A stretch of 64,000 nucleotides of DNA from Pleurocapsa sp. FMAR1 (GCF_963665995.1 NZ_OY762512.1:2914001-2978000); one strand, 5' to 3'; shown: positions 46,825 to 56,000, numbered from the stretch's first letter. Program-made: numbers and translations. Notes: generated by a model not told the origin, from the letters alone.

Positions 46825-49302
46825 TTAGCGACGACGAAATTGTTCTAAAAGCCCTTTCTTTTTAACCTCTGACTCATTATCTTGATCGTCAGAGTTGGAG
46901 TTACGGTGGGGCTGATTATAGTAAGAATCGTAATAAGAGTAAGCGTAGTAATCAAATTCAGGATCGACCATATTAGCGACTACCCCCGCAATATTACACT
47001 GACTATTGCTTAAAACTTCTAGAGCATTACTAATTGACTTACGGCTAGCTTTTTGGATACCAGAGATAAACAATATAGAGTCAACCTCGCTCGCTAAACT
47101 TTTCGCATCAGCAATCACCCCAATTGGCGGAGTGTCAATAATTACGTAGTCATAGGCTGCTTCCCATTCGCGAATTAGCTGCTTCATTTTGCCAGAATTT
47201 AATAGAGCAATAGGATTGGGGGAAGTTGCCCCAGCAGTAATAATATCTAGATTTTCTCTAGTGCTTGGGCGAATATGATCGGACCAAGATTGCTCTGTAG
47301 TAATAATTTCACTCAATCCAGATTCGTTGGGAATTTTAGCAAGCTTATGAACTTTTGGCTTGCGTAAATCTGCATCGACTAATAACACCCGCAGATCGAA
47401 TTCTGCTAAAACGACACTTAAATTATGAGAAATTGTCGATTTGCCTTCAGCCGAGGTGGAGGACGTAATCACCAAAGATTTAATTTGACCTTCATCCGCC
47501 ATCAAATAACGTAGATTCATCGCCAAGGAGCGCAATCCTTCGGTAAAAGATGAATAATAGGAGTAAGACTTTTTAGTTGTGTGAATATTAGCATCAATTC
47601 TCGGTTCAGCAACTTTAGGAATAACACCCAGTAAAGGTAGCTTAGTAATCTGCTTGATTTCTTCAACCTTCTTAACGCTTTGATCTAACCGTTGCAGTAT
47701 AAATGCCGTGGCAACTCCTAAAAAGCCTCCAGCTATCAAAGCCTGAATCAAGCATTGATTGATAATAGGCGAAACTGGTTTACTGGGTAGAAAAGGCGCA
47801 TTAAGAATACGCCAGGGGGCAATTTCCTCCGCTTCGGAAATTTTTAGCTCTTGTCGTCTTTCGAGAAGATAGTTATACGCCTCAGATTTTAGCTCTAGCT
47901 TACGCTTCAACTCCATAAAGGTTTGCTGCAACCCAGGTATATTAAGAAATTGGTTATCAGCCTTGGCTTTAGACTGACGCAGACTTGCTAATTTACTTTG
48001 CAGACTAGCCGCTTCAGTCTGTAACTCTAGCTGACGACTAGCTAATGCTCCTAAAGTTGAACCTTGAGAAGATATTTTTGAACCTGATTCTATTTCTAGA
48101 TTTCCAAAAGTTGAACTGCTATTGCTACTGCCCGGAGCGTTGGAGGAACTGCTGTCGCTACTACTAGGAGCGTTGCCTGTGTTCGTCGCTGATGATGGTT
48201 GAGATTGACTATTAGCAGGAGCGTTAGTAGTGCTGCTGGTAGATGGTTGAATATCTGTATAGCTGGGAGCAAGAACTATCCGCTCTAATACTTGAGGAGA
48301 AACTGATTTACCTAAAACTTGATTAGCTCTTTCTTGCAGGAGTTTTTTAAGTTCTTTTCGTTTCTCTTTCAGGTTAGCCATGACGTGATAGTTGTCATTA
48401 AAATCAACCTTACCCAAATTGTATTGAGTTTCAATGTCTCTTAACTGGGAGGCTAAATCTTGGTAAACTCCATCTTGACCTAAAACCGAAGATGCTACCA
48501 TGGTATCTGAATCTTGCCCCAACTCTCTCATCTGACGATTTAACTCTTGAGTTTGTTTTTGGTTAAGAGCGATCGCAATTTGGGTTTTTTCGATTTCTTC
48601 GGCAACATCTTGTTGAATTTGTCCTGCTGCAACCGCAGATGTATCAGGATCTACTAATTCATGAACCTGTCTAAAGGTGCGAATTTCTTTGGCAGCAGCA
48701 TCTAAATCTGCTTGAGCATCAGGTAGCTGGCTATCGATAAACTCGATCGCATTCCTTGCCTGTAATCGCTGCTTTTTCAAACTATAGTCTACATAAGTAG
48801 TGCCTAAAGCCTCTAAAACTGCCTTGGCTTTTTCTGGGTCAGTATCGGTATAATTAGCAACCAGTACGTCAGTTGGTACTTTATTGACTACCGCCTGATC
48901 GATCGCCAGGTTATTTACTACTTCGGCTATAGAAAGATCTTGATAGCGGTCTTTGAGGGTTTTTACCGCTTTTGACACCATCGAGTTACTACGGAGAATA
49001 AAAATCTCTGTGGATAAATCTTTGATTGAATTATATGAACTAGCAGGAGCTACATTAGTAGGAGCAACAGAAGTGGCTTTTTGATTTTGGGGACTTTCTA
49101 GTAAAATTAAGCTCTCTGAAACATATTCAGGAGTTTGTAGCGCAGTAAACAGAAATATGCCTGTAAAAGCGGTTATTCCCACAGCTAAAGCAGGTTTCCA
49201 GCTACGATAGACGACCTGTTTAAAATCGGCGACAGAGAAGCCTGGTTCTTGAGTATTTAGCGCACCTAAATCAATTTCCGATCTGATTATTTCGTTACTC
49301 AT
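46825..49302 (-). CDS. Polysaccharide tyrosine autokinase (Wzz domain + BY-kinase)
   Basis: 825 residues, Wzc-like. The Wzz domain and first transmembrane helix are at about 20-110 and a long coiled-coil region at about 160-330. A Ser/Asn/Pro/Thr-rich stretch is at about 357-400, and the second Wzz part (PxxP, second transmembrane helix) follows. The BY-kinase has Walker A SAEGKST at about 617-623, Walker A' VDADLRKP and Walker B YVIIDTPP. The C-terminal Tyr cluster (YYAYSYYDSYY, about 785-795) is the autophosphorylation tail. It controls polymer length and export. Confidence 0.94.
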   Translation of the reverse strand: MSNEIIRSEIDLGALNTQEPGFSVADFKQVVYRSWKPALAVGITAFTGIFLFTALQTPEYVSESLILLESPQNQKATSVAPTNVAPASSYNSIKDLSTEIFILRSNSMVSKAVKTLKDRYQDLSIAEVVNNLAIDQAVVNKVPTDVLVANYTDTDPEKAKAVLEALGTTYVDYSLKKQRLQARNAIEFIDSQLPDAQADLDAAAKEIRTFRQVHELVDPDTSAVAAGQIQQDVAEEIEKTQIAIALNQKQTQELNRQMRELGQDSDTMVASSVLGQDGVYQDLASQLRDIETQYNLGKVDFNDNYHVMANLKEKRKELKKLLQERANQVLGKSVSPQVLERIVLAPSYTDIQPSTSSTTNAPANSQSQPSSATNTGNAPSSSDSSSSNAPGSSNSSSTFGNLEIESGSKISSQGSTLGALASRQLELQTEAASLQSKLASLRQSKAKADNQFLNIPGLQQTFMELKRKLELKSEAYNYLLERRQELKISEAEEIAPWRILNAPFLPSKPVSPIINQCLIQALIAGGFLGVATAFILQRLDQSVKKVEEIKQITKLPLLGVIPKVAEPRIDANIHTTKKSYSYYSSFTEGLRSLAMNLRYLMADEGQIKSLVITSSTSAEGKSTISHNLSVVLAEFDLRVLLVDADLRKPKVHKLAKIPNESGLSEIITTEQSWSDHIRPSTRENLDIITAGATSPNPIALLNSGKMKQLIREWEAAYDYVIIDTPPIGVIADAKSLASEVDSILFISGIQKASRKSISNALEVLSNSQCNIAGVVANMVDPEFDYYAYSYYDSYYNQPHRNSNSDDQDNESEVKKKGLLEQFRRR

Positions 49303-49498
49303 ATTTAATTTGATCTGTAAATATCACAATGTCAAGTGAACTTTACAAAACCTTAGTTAAAGTTAAATAAAATTACTGATAGAAGAAACTCAATCATTCT
49401 GACCACCTATCTTAAGTTTTTTTCTAACTAGAGGCTTCAGTACTTTTACTGTTTTGTCTTTAACTTTGATATGAGTAAAACAATTTATTTGTTAATAG

Positions 49499-50212
49499 CT
49501 AATCTTCAGGGTTAATTGTTTTAATTCTTGCCCAGCCCGTGCTTTTCCAAATCATGAAAAATAAAATAGCTGCTATTAAAGCACCGAGATTCCACTTAAG
49601 ACATTGTTTAATTAACAAAGAACGTTTTTGCGCCCTAAATGACTTTGTTTGACTGGTTATGTTGTCTTGGTTATTTTGTAAACTAGTGATAATATCAGCT
49701 TTCAACTTCTGAGTATTTACTGAATTGGGAATACTAACTTCTTCTTTTGACTGTTGTTGAAGAACCGCTCCAATTTCATCTTTAGAATTAGCTGCTTTAA
49801 GCTGTTCTTTAAATTTTTGAATTGCGTCTTTCTGATTGACGTATTGAGCATTCACCGTGGCATTTTGCTGATGATAAATCCGAAAGCTGTTGCTGATATT
49901 TAGAGGAATCATCAACATCAATAATATTGCTGCTACTAAAGACAGCCAAGATAAAGCCTTGAGAATAAAAGTTTCAATGGGAGCGCGATCGCCTCTTTCA
50001 TCATAATAAACCAGTACTATCCCCAACAAAGTAACGGGAATCCTTTCCACAATTGCGCCCACAGTTTGGAACTCCCACAGTGGATTCATTAGCTGGGGAG
50101 GAATTACCAAAAATAAAACATCTATGATCGCCATGACTAACAAGCCATAGCCAACCAAACGCAAAATACCAGAAGAAAATACTTGTCTCTCTTGATTCTG
50201 TAAGATAGTCAT
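49499..50212 (-). CDS. HpsJ-family membrane protein
   Basis: 237 residues from ATG at 50212. It has N-terminal transmembrane helices (about 17-37, 60-75, 92-110), a polar coiled region (about 115-205) and a C-terminal helix (211-229). The stretch IPPQLMNPLWEFQTVGAIVE is, from memory, the hallmark of HpsJ-like proteins tied to hormogonium polysaccharide secretion. Function is not known biochemically. It sits between the exosortase pair and the autokinase gene, consistent with a part in EPS secretion. Confidence 0.7.
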   Translation of the reverse strand: MTILQNQERQVFSSGILRLVGYGLLVMAIIDVLFLVIPPQLMNPLWEFQTVGAIVERIPVTLLGIVLVYYDERGDRAPIETFILKALSWLSLVAAILLMLMIPLNISNSFRIYHQQNATVNAQYVNQKDAIQKFKEQLKAANSKDEIGAVLQQQSKEEVSIPNSVNTQKLKADIITSLQNNQDNITSQTKSFRAQKRSLLIKQCLKWNLGALIAAILFFMIWKSTGWARIKTINPED

Positions 50213-50373
50213 CAATTTGCTTGAAGATCTTTGTTAAATTTAAACTTGTCTAGTATAGTCTTCTAAATGCCTAGATCCCTTGCAGAAGTACTGTGGAGAG
50301 ATTAACTTCTGTCTTAAATAATAAACGCCTAATGTGAATTAGCGGTCAGACAGTTGCGGTTATGCATAGTTGA

Positions 50374-51066
50374 TCATTTATTCTCGGTTAAAGGCGGAAA
50401 ATTAGATAGCCAGTATTGATATACATCTTTCCAGACTGTTTCGAGGGTTTGGTAAGCAGCCTGAGTATTTGGTGTGTCAGTTGGTGTTGAGAGCAGTATC
50501 CAAAGACAACGGCGATCGCGTATACTAGCTTTGCCTCTTAGCCAGTCCCATCCTACTTGCCACCGTAAGTCATTCTCGTAACGATATTGAGAAAATTGCT
50601 TTTGAGTTACATTACTAAAGCTGCGAGGACTAATACAGCTACTCAAATAAGCGCGATCTCGACCAGAAAACAAAGCATAATAACCCACTCCATCCAACTC
50701 TTTAACTATCTTAGCTTTAATAATTTTTGGGGCTATGTCAGTATAGTTCTGCAAGTATGTTTCTACATCTCCTCTAGTACCAACCAAATAGCTGATGTCC
50801 AGACGCATTTTTGTCTCACCGCCGATATGCTGATATCTTTGCTGAGATTTAATTACTTTTCGGTCTTTTGATTTTATTACGTCCTGACCTAAAGCTGATT
50901 GCTCTAATGCCATGCCACCATTAAGCTGCAAACGTTCAGGGAACTCATAATCAGCCACAGAGCGATTACCTACTTTAGGTATAATCACTGCATACATAAC
51001 AGCAGCATTAATTCCAACACTGGCAACAGCTAAAAAATAACTACGCCATTGAGCCTGATTAATCAT
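50374..51066 (-). CDS. Cyanoexosortase A system-associated protein
   Basis: 230 residues: one N-terminal transmembrane helix (about 9-29) and a periplasmic domain of conserved length. It directly follows the exosortase gene (23-bp gap), which is the usual arrangement for this partner protein. Its role is not known; an accessory role in transpeptidation or substrate handling is assumed from the linkage. The assignment rests on context plus the N-terminal pattern (INQAQWRSYFLAVASVGIN). Confidence 0.75.
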   Translation of the reverse strand: MINQAQWRSYFLAVASVGINAAVMYAVIIPKVGNRSVADYEFPERLQLNGGMALEQSALGQDVIKSKDRKVIKSQQRYQHIGGETKMRLDISYLVGTRGDVETYLQNYTDIAPKIIKAKIVKELDGVGYYALFSGRDRAYLSSCISPRSFSNVTQKQFSQYRYENDLRWQVGWDWLRGKASIRDRRCLWILLSTPTDTPNTQAAYQTLETVWKDVYQYWLSNFPPLTENK

Positions 51067-51089
51067 ATCTTCGAGTTAGCCATAAATAT

Positions 51090-51956
51090 TTATCCCTTAT
51101 CCCTTATTACTTGCCCTTGCTTCGTTTCCAAAAACCAATAACAAAAGCCCGCAAAAATCACAATTGCCAAAGTAGAGAATATTTGCGAACCCTGCGCCCC
51201 ATGCCAATAATCAAACTGTGTTGGGTTGGGTATTGATAATGTCAAAATGCAAACTCTAATTACTCCCAGAAAAAAGCCTAAGCCAATTGAAAACATGGGA
51301 ATAAGTATTTTTTGCTTGATTGATAAAGTTATCAAACCTACTAGCAACAGTGACAGCTTTAGCATCAGCAAAATCATTGGTACTCCTGCACAAGGATAAT
51401 CGACGATCGCCTCAACATTTCCTGACTCAGGCAACGATAATAAGATTTGATTACCTTGGCTAGCTACGTTAAACCCAATATAGTATAAAAAATAGCTAGC
51501 CAACTTAGCATTGAGAACGGTAATGTGAACAACACCATCAATAAAAAAGCCGATGACTCCCGTGGGAAAAAACAAAAACCAGGCAAAAAATAACTCCTGA
51601 AAATATTGACCCAAGCCCTTTAATCCCGAAGCCATTAAACCTAAAGCGATCGCAGCACTTATGGGTAATATGGGTAATAATATTGATTCAAACCAAAAAA
51701 GCGAAAAAACTTTAGATAAAATTAAACCTAATGACAGTAAACCAATAAAACTAGATAAAAGATCGCTACGATCATCTAAATCATCTTTTTTGCGCCACAG
51801 TAGCCAAAAAATTGCTCCCCAATACAAACCGTCTGTAGTCAATTGGTCAATATCACCTGTGGTTTTCCAAGTCAGGTTGAGATAGAGAATAGCTATGCCA
51901 ACTAAACTAGAAAATAACCAGAATTTATGATACTTGCTGATTTTTTTAGAATACAT
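51090..51956 (-). CDS. crtA: Cyanoexosortase A (archaeosortase/exosortase-like transpeptidase)
   Basis: 288 residues with about eight transmembrane segments. The catalytic triad is visible: Cys in VDYPCAGVPMI, Arg in FFLGVIRVCIL, and His in DYWHGAQGSQIF. The family cleaves C-terminal sorting signals and probably joins the protein to an extracellular glycan. The last residues (VIRDKG) are encoded by an iterated 'gggataa' spacer repeat that runs into the gene end. A target with a suitable signal is encoded at 14329. Confidence 0.85.
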   Translation of the reverse strand: MYSKKISKYHKFWLFSSLVGIAILYLNLTWKTTGDIDQLTTDGLYWGAIFWLLWRKKDDLDDRSDLLSSFIGLLSLGLILSKVFSLFWFESILLPILPISAAIALGLMASGLKGLGQYFQELFFAWFLFFPTGVIGFFIDGVVHITVLNAKLASYFLYYIGFNVASQGNQILLSLPESGNVEAIVDYPCAGVPMILLMLKLSLLLVGLITLSIKQKILIPMFSIGLGFFLGVIRVCILTLSIPNPTQFDYWHGAQGSQIFSTLAIVIFAGFCYWFLETKQGQVIRDKG

Positions 51957-52025
51957 TAATATTTTTATTTATTGCCAAAAACGTATTACTCTTGCATAAA
52001 TAAACGACTAACCGTTTTAGCTTCT

Positions 52026-52054
52026 GTACGGGCGGAACCGCCGTTCGCCCCTAC
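52026..52054. repeat. GTACGGGCG...CGCCCCTAC inverted repeat
   Basis: Nine-base arms (52026-52034 and 52046-52054, one mismatch) around a short loop, in the spacer between the metalloprotease and exosortase genes. It is a common cyanobacterial spacer hairpin type; it could serve as a terminator for the metalloprotease gene, although no T-run follows. Confidence 0.5.
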
Positions 52055-52102
52055 CTCTGACTTCTTAGAAAAGTAATTAACAATGTGATTCATTCAAATA
52101 AT

Positions 52103-53308
52103 CTATAAGAGTGGCTCTAAAACATAAAATGTTACTCCTCCATTTCCTTCAATTTGAAACTGAGGCTGAGTTTCACTCAGAACGTTAAATTCATTTCTGT
52201 CAGTAGTAAACAAATGCGATCCTGTCTGAGTATTAAACATTCTATATAAAGGAATCGTGTCTATATTTTTTGGTTGAGAATCAAAAGCATAGTAAGCGAC
52301 ATCTTCAAAGCTGAAGTAACTCAAATTCTGGCGAATATAATTTTTTTCGTTTTCGTCTATAGTGTAAAGATGAGCTCCACTAACTTTATTAAAGAAGCGA
52401 TAAACTGGGGCTGAGTTCTTAATTTTTTCTCCAGTCAAGGTGTCTAAAACATCATAGGCTACACCTTCATAGGTATAAGGTAATTTTCCCGCTTCACCCA
52501 ACTCTTTGACTACCTTTTGTTCATTTGGATCAGCAGTGTAAAAATGAAATCCTCGATCATATCGATAAAAGCGGTATACCTCAGTCCTGGGAAAGATATC
52601 GTAGCCAATATCAGATAAGATTGCTAAATCCAAATTTGTTGGCAAGTTTCTTTCGCCAAAGGTAAAAGATTTGTCTAATAAAGCATCCCTTCTAGGATCT
52701 AAGGAAAAGCCATCCTGAATATGGTTTCGATCCGCATCTAAAGGTATTGGCTGAACGCCGTTTAAGATAACGCTTTTTCTACCAACAAATTTTCCATCTT
52801 GAATCTGGTCTGCAAAAGCTTTAGAAGTACCAATTCCCAAAATATGACCAATTTCATGCAGACTTAAACTCAGAAAATCTTGTTTATCTGGGGGAATATC
52901 ATTATCAGTTTTGGGAGTGCTATCAAAATAAAAATTATCTACTGCATTGGTATTAAACTCAATCGTACCTAACCAAGGTTCAAAATCTTTTCCTATAATT
53001 CTCTTTTCGCGATCGCTACCGTTAGCAAAATCAGCGTAAAACGATCCTTCTCCAAAAGTCAACGAATCAGAATTTGAGTTGACTGAAGAGACAAAAATAA
53101 TTACATCATCAATTGATTCGTTTAAAACAACCTTTTGTTCTGAGTGATTAATCGGAAATCTTAAAGTTTCTTTTGCGGGAATCGAAGTAAAGTCATCTTG
53201 AATGTAAGAACTCCAAACATTACCTGCTTGTTCTAATATTGCTTTTCTTTTAGGTGTAAAAAAATTAGCATTATCAAAACGATAATCAAACTTAATATTA
53301 AAACTCAT
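52103..53308 (-). CDS. Zinc metalloprotease-like protein with three PF18885-type repeats
   Basis: 401 residues. The zinc motif LHEIGHILGIGT has His151, Glu152 and His155. The usual third ligand position is Thr, so a distant His (196, in DRNHIQDG) may serve, as in some leishmanolysin-like families. The C-terminal part (about 245-400) has three repeats with YRFYR...HFYTADPNE, YRFFN...HLYTIDENE and YRMFN...HLFTTDRNE. These match PF18885 repeats, which are thought to bind carbohydrate or surfaces. There is no Sec signal. It lies 146 bp upstream of the exosortase gene on the same strand. Confidence 0.8.
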   Translation of the reverse strand: MSFNIKFDYRFDNANFFTPKRKAILEQAGNVWSSYIQDDFTSIPAKETLRFPINHSEQKVVLNESIDDVIIFVSSVNSNSDSLTFGEGSFYADFANGSDREKRIIGKDFEPWLGTIEFNTNAVDNFYFDSTPKTDNDIPPDKQDFLSLSLHEIGHILGIGTSKAFADQIQDGKFVGRKSVILNGVQPIPLDADRNHIQDGFSLDPRRDALLDKSFTFGERNLPTNLDLAILSDIGYDIFPRTEVYRFYRYDRGFHFYTADPNEQKVVKELGEAGKLPYTYEGVAYDVLDTLTGEKIKNSAPVYRFFNKVSGAHLYTIDENEKNYIRQNLSYFSFEDVAYYAFDSQPKNIDTIPLYRMFNTQTGSHLFTTDRNEFNVLSETQPQFQIEGNGGVTFYVLEPLL

Positions 53309-53861
53309 AAAAATTTTCTAAGTATATTTTCATAATTTTTTTTAGACTTTGAAAAATTTACCTACAAATACCTATTTTTTTATTCATCTTTTTTATAAAG
53401 ATATAAAACCCATAATAGCAAACGACAAAAGTAGACTTTCATGAAGTACATGAATAACCTATTTAAAATCAAATCTAACCTCGAAGAATAGTATTGTCTT
53501 GTGTATAAATAATTAAAAGTCTTAAAGGCTTTTAGCATAAATAGTAAATTTTACATCAGTGTTTACAACCATAGTTTTGCTGTTATGCCATTCAAAGACA
53601 CCGTAAAAAGACTTAGTTGCTCAGTAATAATATCTATTTGCCTTATATTTTTGATTTACACATTGAGGATTTATAAAATATGAAGTATAACAGCAAAAGT
53701 ACGACTGAATCTTGCTAATTATCAACTAAACAAAAATAAAAGCCTGTAATACAATAACTTGATTAATTAACATTATTGCTTTACTTCATTAATAAGTAAT
53801 AGGCTTTTTGCCAGTTATTCTTTTTATTGTTAAGTACGATTATATCTGTTCCTAAGAATTT
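53309..53861. other. 553-bp divergent spacer
   Basis: Must contain promoters for the metalloprotease (minus) and the barrel-protein operon (plus). An AAAAGCCT/AGGCTTTT pair (53738-53745 with 53801-53808) followed by T residues lies about 50 bases upstream of the 53862 start. It could be an attenuator-like leader hairpin. A 32-codon hydrophobic frame at 53585-53683 is not supported as a gene. Confidence 0.4.
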
Positions 53862-54785
53862 ATGCGTATATTAACTTTTGCTAGCTCTACAGCTGTACTC
53901 TTGCCTCTTTTGAGTTTAAATGCTTGGGCAAATCCAGCTAATCAATCTCAACCATCAACTTTAAAGTTTTCGCCCACTAAAGATAAACAAATATCTCAAC
54001 AAAACTCAACAGTTCCTGCTGATAATTCTTGGAGTAATTCCAATCAAAAAGAATTAGAAGGCGTTAAATTTCAACTGCAAAATATCAGTCAGCGTAATTT
54101 TACCCCTAGTCGCGGTGTTCCAAGTTTAACTATTGCCAATCCTTATGGATTTGGTGCAGATAGGGGCTTTTTTAGCGGTTTAAGCTATCAGACAGATACT
54201 CGTGGCGGACTCGATGGAGTCAATAATCGGGATGGAACTTTTGGATTTGGGTTAGGTCTAGGAAATGCCCAGAAGTCTGTTGGTGCAGAACTTAGCTACA
54301 GCGCAGCCAGTTTTGGTCAGAATGATCGTGACTTTGGTTCTGGCGGTTTTAACCTGAAGCTGCATCGCAAAATTGCTGATGGCTGGGGCGTTGCTGCTGG
54401 ATGGAATAGTTTTCTTTCAATTGGTGATGGCAATGACCTTGATGACTCTTTGTATTTCGCCACTACTAAAATTTTCAGAACCAGAGAAAATGTCAATTCT
54501 GCCTTTAGCCGAGTTGGAGCAACCATTGGCGTTGGCAACGGACAATTTCGCACCGAAGACTCAATCGCTAATGATAACAATAATTTTAACGTTTTTGGTA
54601 GTCTAGCTTTCCGTGTAGCACGACCAGTTAGCTTTATTACAGAATGGACGGGGCAAGACTTAGGGATGGGTTTATCTGTTTCTCCTTTTCGTGCTGTTCC
54701 ACTGACCATTAACCTTGGCGCTAGAGATATTGCTGGTGCTGGAGATGGAGCGCGTTTTGTTTTCGGAGTTGGCGCAGGAATTTAA
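53862..54785 (+). CDS. Probable outer-membrane beta-barrel protein
   Basis: 307 residues with a signal peptide (ends LNAWA|NP at about 23). After a polar linker (about 25-80) the sequence is a run of alternating Gly/aromatic beta strands to the C-terminus. Examples are GFGADRGFFSGLSYQ, VGAELSYSAASFG and FVFGVGAGI. There are no enzymatic motifs. An outer-membrane barrel or surface-exposed beta-protein is likely; I do not recognise a named family. A 38-bp gap to the next plus-strand gene suggests an operon. Confidence 0.65.
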   Translation: MRILTFASSTAVLLPLLSLNAWANPANQSQPSTLKFSPTKDKQISQQNSTVPADNSWSNSNQKELEGVKFQLQNISQRNFTPSRGVPSLTIANPYGFGADRGFFSGLSYQTDTRGGLDGVNNRDGTFGFGLGLGNAQKSVGAELSYSAASFGQNDRDFGSGGFNLKLHRKIADGWGVAAGWNSFLSIGDGNDLDDSLYFATTKIFRTRENVNSAFSRVGATIGVGNGQFRTEDSIANDNNNFNVFGSLAFRVARPVSFITEWTGQDLGMGLSVSPFRAVPLTINLGARDIAGAGDGARFVFGVGAGI

Positions 54786-54823
54786 GTTTATTTTTAGATC
54801 AATTTTATCAGGAAAATTATGTT

Positions 54824-55873
54824 ATGCGCTATAAGCAATTATTACGGCTAGGTTCTTTAGTTGCCTTGGGAACACTCACCGCAACTACGTCTGTTACAGC
54901 CCAATCAGTCACCAATAATTCTGATACTTCTGGATTTCAGACCTATAGCTCTCCCGCAGTCGGTATAGATAGCAATAACGGTAATGGCATACCGTCAACT
55001 ACTCAATATAATCCAGCTACAGGAGAATTTGTAGGTGGTGGAATAACAAATCCGATTACATTTGGTTCAGCTAGAGGTTCAGCCAGAGGTTCTGGAAATG
55101 GTTCAGCCAGAGGTTCTAGGAATGGTTCAGCCAGTGACTCTGGCAATGGTTCAGCCAATGGTTCTAGGAATGGTTCTGGCAATGGCTCTGGTAATGGTTC
55201 TAGGAATGGTTTTGGCAATGGTTCTGGCAATGGTTCTAGGAATGGTTCAGCCAGAGGTTCTGGCAATGGTTCTAGGAATGGTTTTGGCAATGGTTCAGCC
55301 AGAGGTTCTGGCAATGGCTCTGGTAATGGCTCTGGTAATGGCTCTGGTAATGGTTCTGGTAATGGTTCTGGTAATAGTTCAGCCAGTGGCTCTGGGGATG
55401 GTTCTGGAAATAGTTCAGCCAGTGGCTCTGGGGATGGTTCTGGAAATAGTTCAGCCAGTGGCTCTGGGGATGGTTCTGGCAATGGTTTTAGAGAAATAAC
55501 TCTCAATGATGCTGCCACTTTATTAAAGGGTAGTCTCAATAACTCCTTAGATAATTTGTCAGCAGCAGAACAAGCAGGACAGGCAGGACAGTCAGCAAGT
55601 GAAACTCCTAGTGATCCTAGACGAATTACCAGAAGAAATTCTGACAGTAATAATCGAGCCTGTGGCTGTGCTAACCCAGCATCTTCTAAGCCCAGACGTA
55701 TTGTTAGAAGTAGTTCTACAGCTTGTGGTTGTGCTAATGGTTCAACTGCTGAAGCTCGTCAAGTCAAAGGTCGTGAATTTCAAGCTCGTCAAATTCTCGA
55801 AAAACAATTAGCTGAATCGAAAAAATTCATTCAACAGGTTAACCAAATCGATCCAGATAAAAATATTTGGTAA
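54824..55873 (+). CDS. Exported Gly-Ser-Asn tetrapeptide-repeat protein
   Basis: 349 residues. The signal peptide ends near 27 (SVTA|QS). Residues 81-220 are 35 tandem tetrapeptides of the form GSxN/GSAR/GFGN, ending in three [12 protein letters not shown] units. The C-terminal part has two similar segments, PRRITRRN...ACGCAN and PRRIVRSS...ACGCAN, then a Lys/Glu-rich helix. The repeat is likely flexible and surface-exposed. No function is known to me; adhesive or matrix roles are possible. It is in an operon with the barrel protein. Confidence 0.7.
   Translation: MRYKQLLRLGSLVALGTLTATTSVTAQSVTNNSDTSGFQTYSSPAVGIDSNNGNGIPSTTQYNPATGEFVGGGITNPITFGSARGSARGSGNGSARGSRNGSASDSGNGSANGSRNGSGNGSGNGSRNGFGNGSGNGSRNGSARGSGNGSRNGFGNGSARGSGNGSGNGSGNGSGNGSGNGSGNSSASGSGDGSGNSSASGSGDGSGNSSASGSGDGSGNGFREITLNDAATLLKGSLNNSLDNLSAAEQAGQAGQSASETPSDPRRITRRNSDSNNRACGCANPASSKPRRIVRSSSTACGCANGSTAEARQVKGREFQARQILEKQLAESKKFIQQVNQIDPDKNIW
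55064..55483 (+). repeat. 12-bp tandem repeat (35 units) encoding GSxN
   Basis: 'ggttctggcaat'-like units run for 420 bp. The last part is three near-identical 36-bp units. All three forward frames and at least one reverse frame stay open because the repeat lacks stop codons. Confidence 0.85.
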
Positions 55874-56000
55874 CAAGACAAGTAAATTTATCAGGCGATC
55901 GCTCTGCACTTCTGCACTCAGCTTAGATAAGGATTAGCTCCAGGTATCCCGTCAACGAATCTCGCCATTACAGCTAAAATTATTCTCCAAATTAAACATT

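Noticed and set aside
53585-53683. 32-codon hydrophobic frame in the divergent spacer
   Set aside because: Too short, no ribosome-binding site, and AT-rich DNA gives such frames by chance.
55003-55539. Minus-strand PEPLPEPL-type frame and a second plus-strand frame over the GSxN gene
   Set aside because: By-products of a 12-bp repeat without stop codons. The annotated frame alone has a signal peptide and non-repeat ends.
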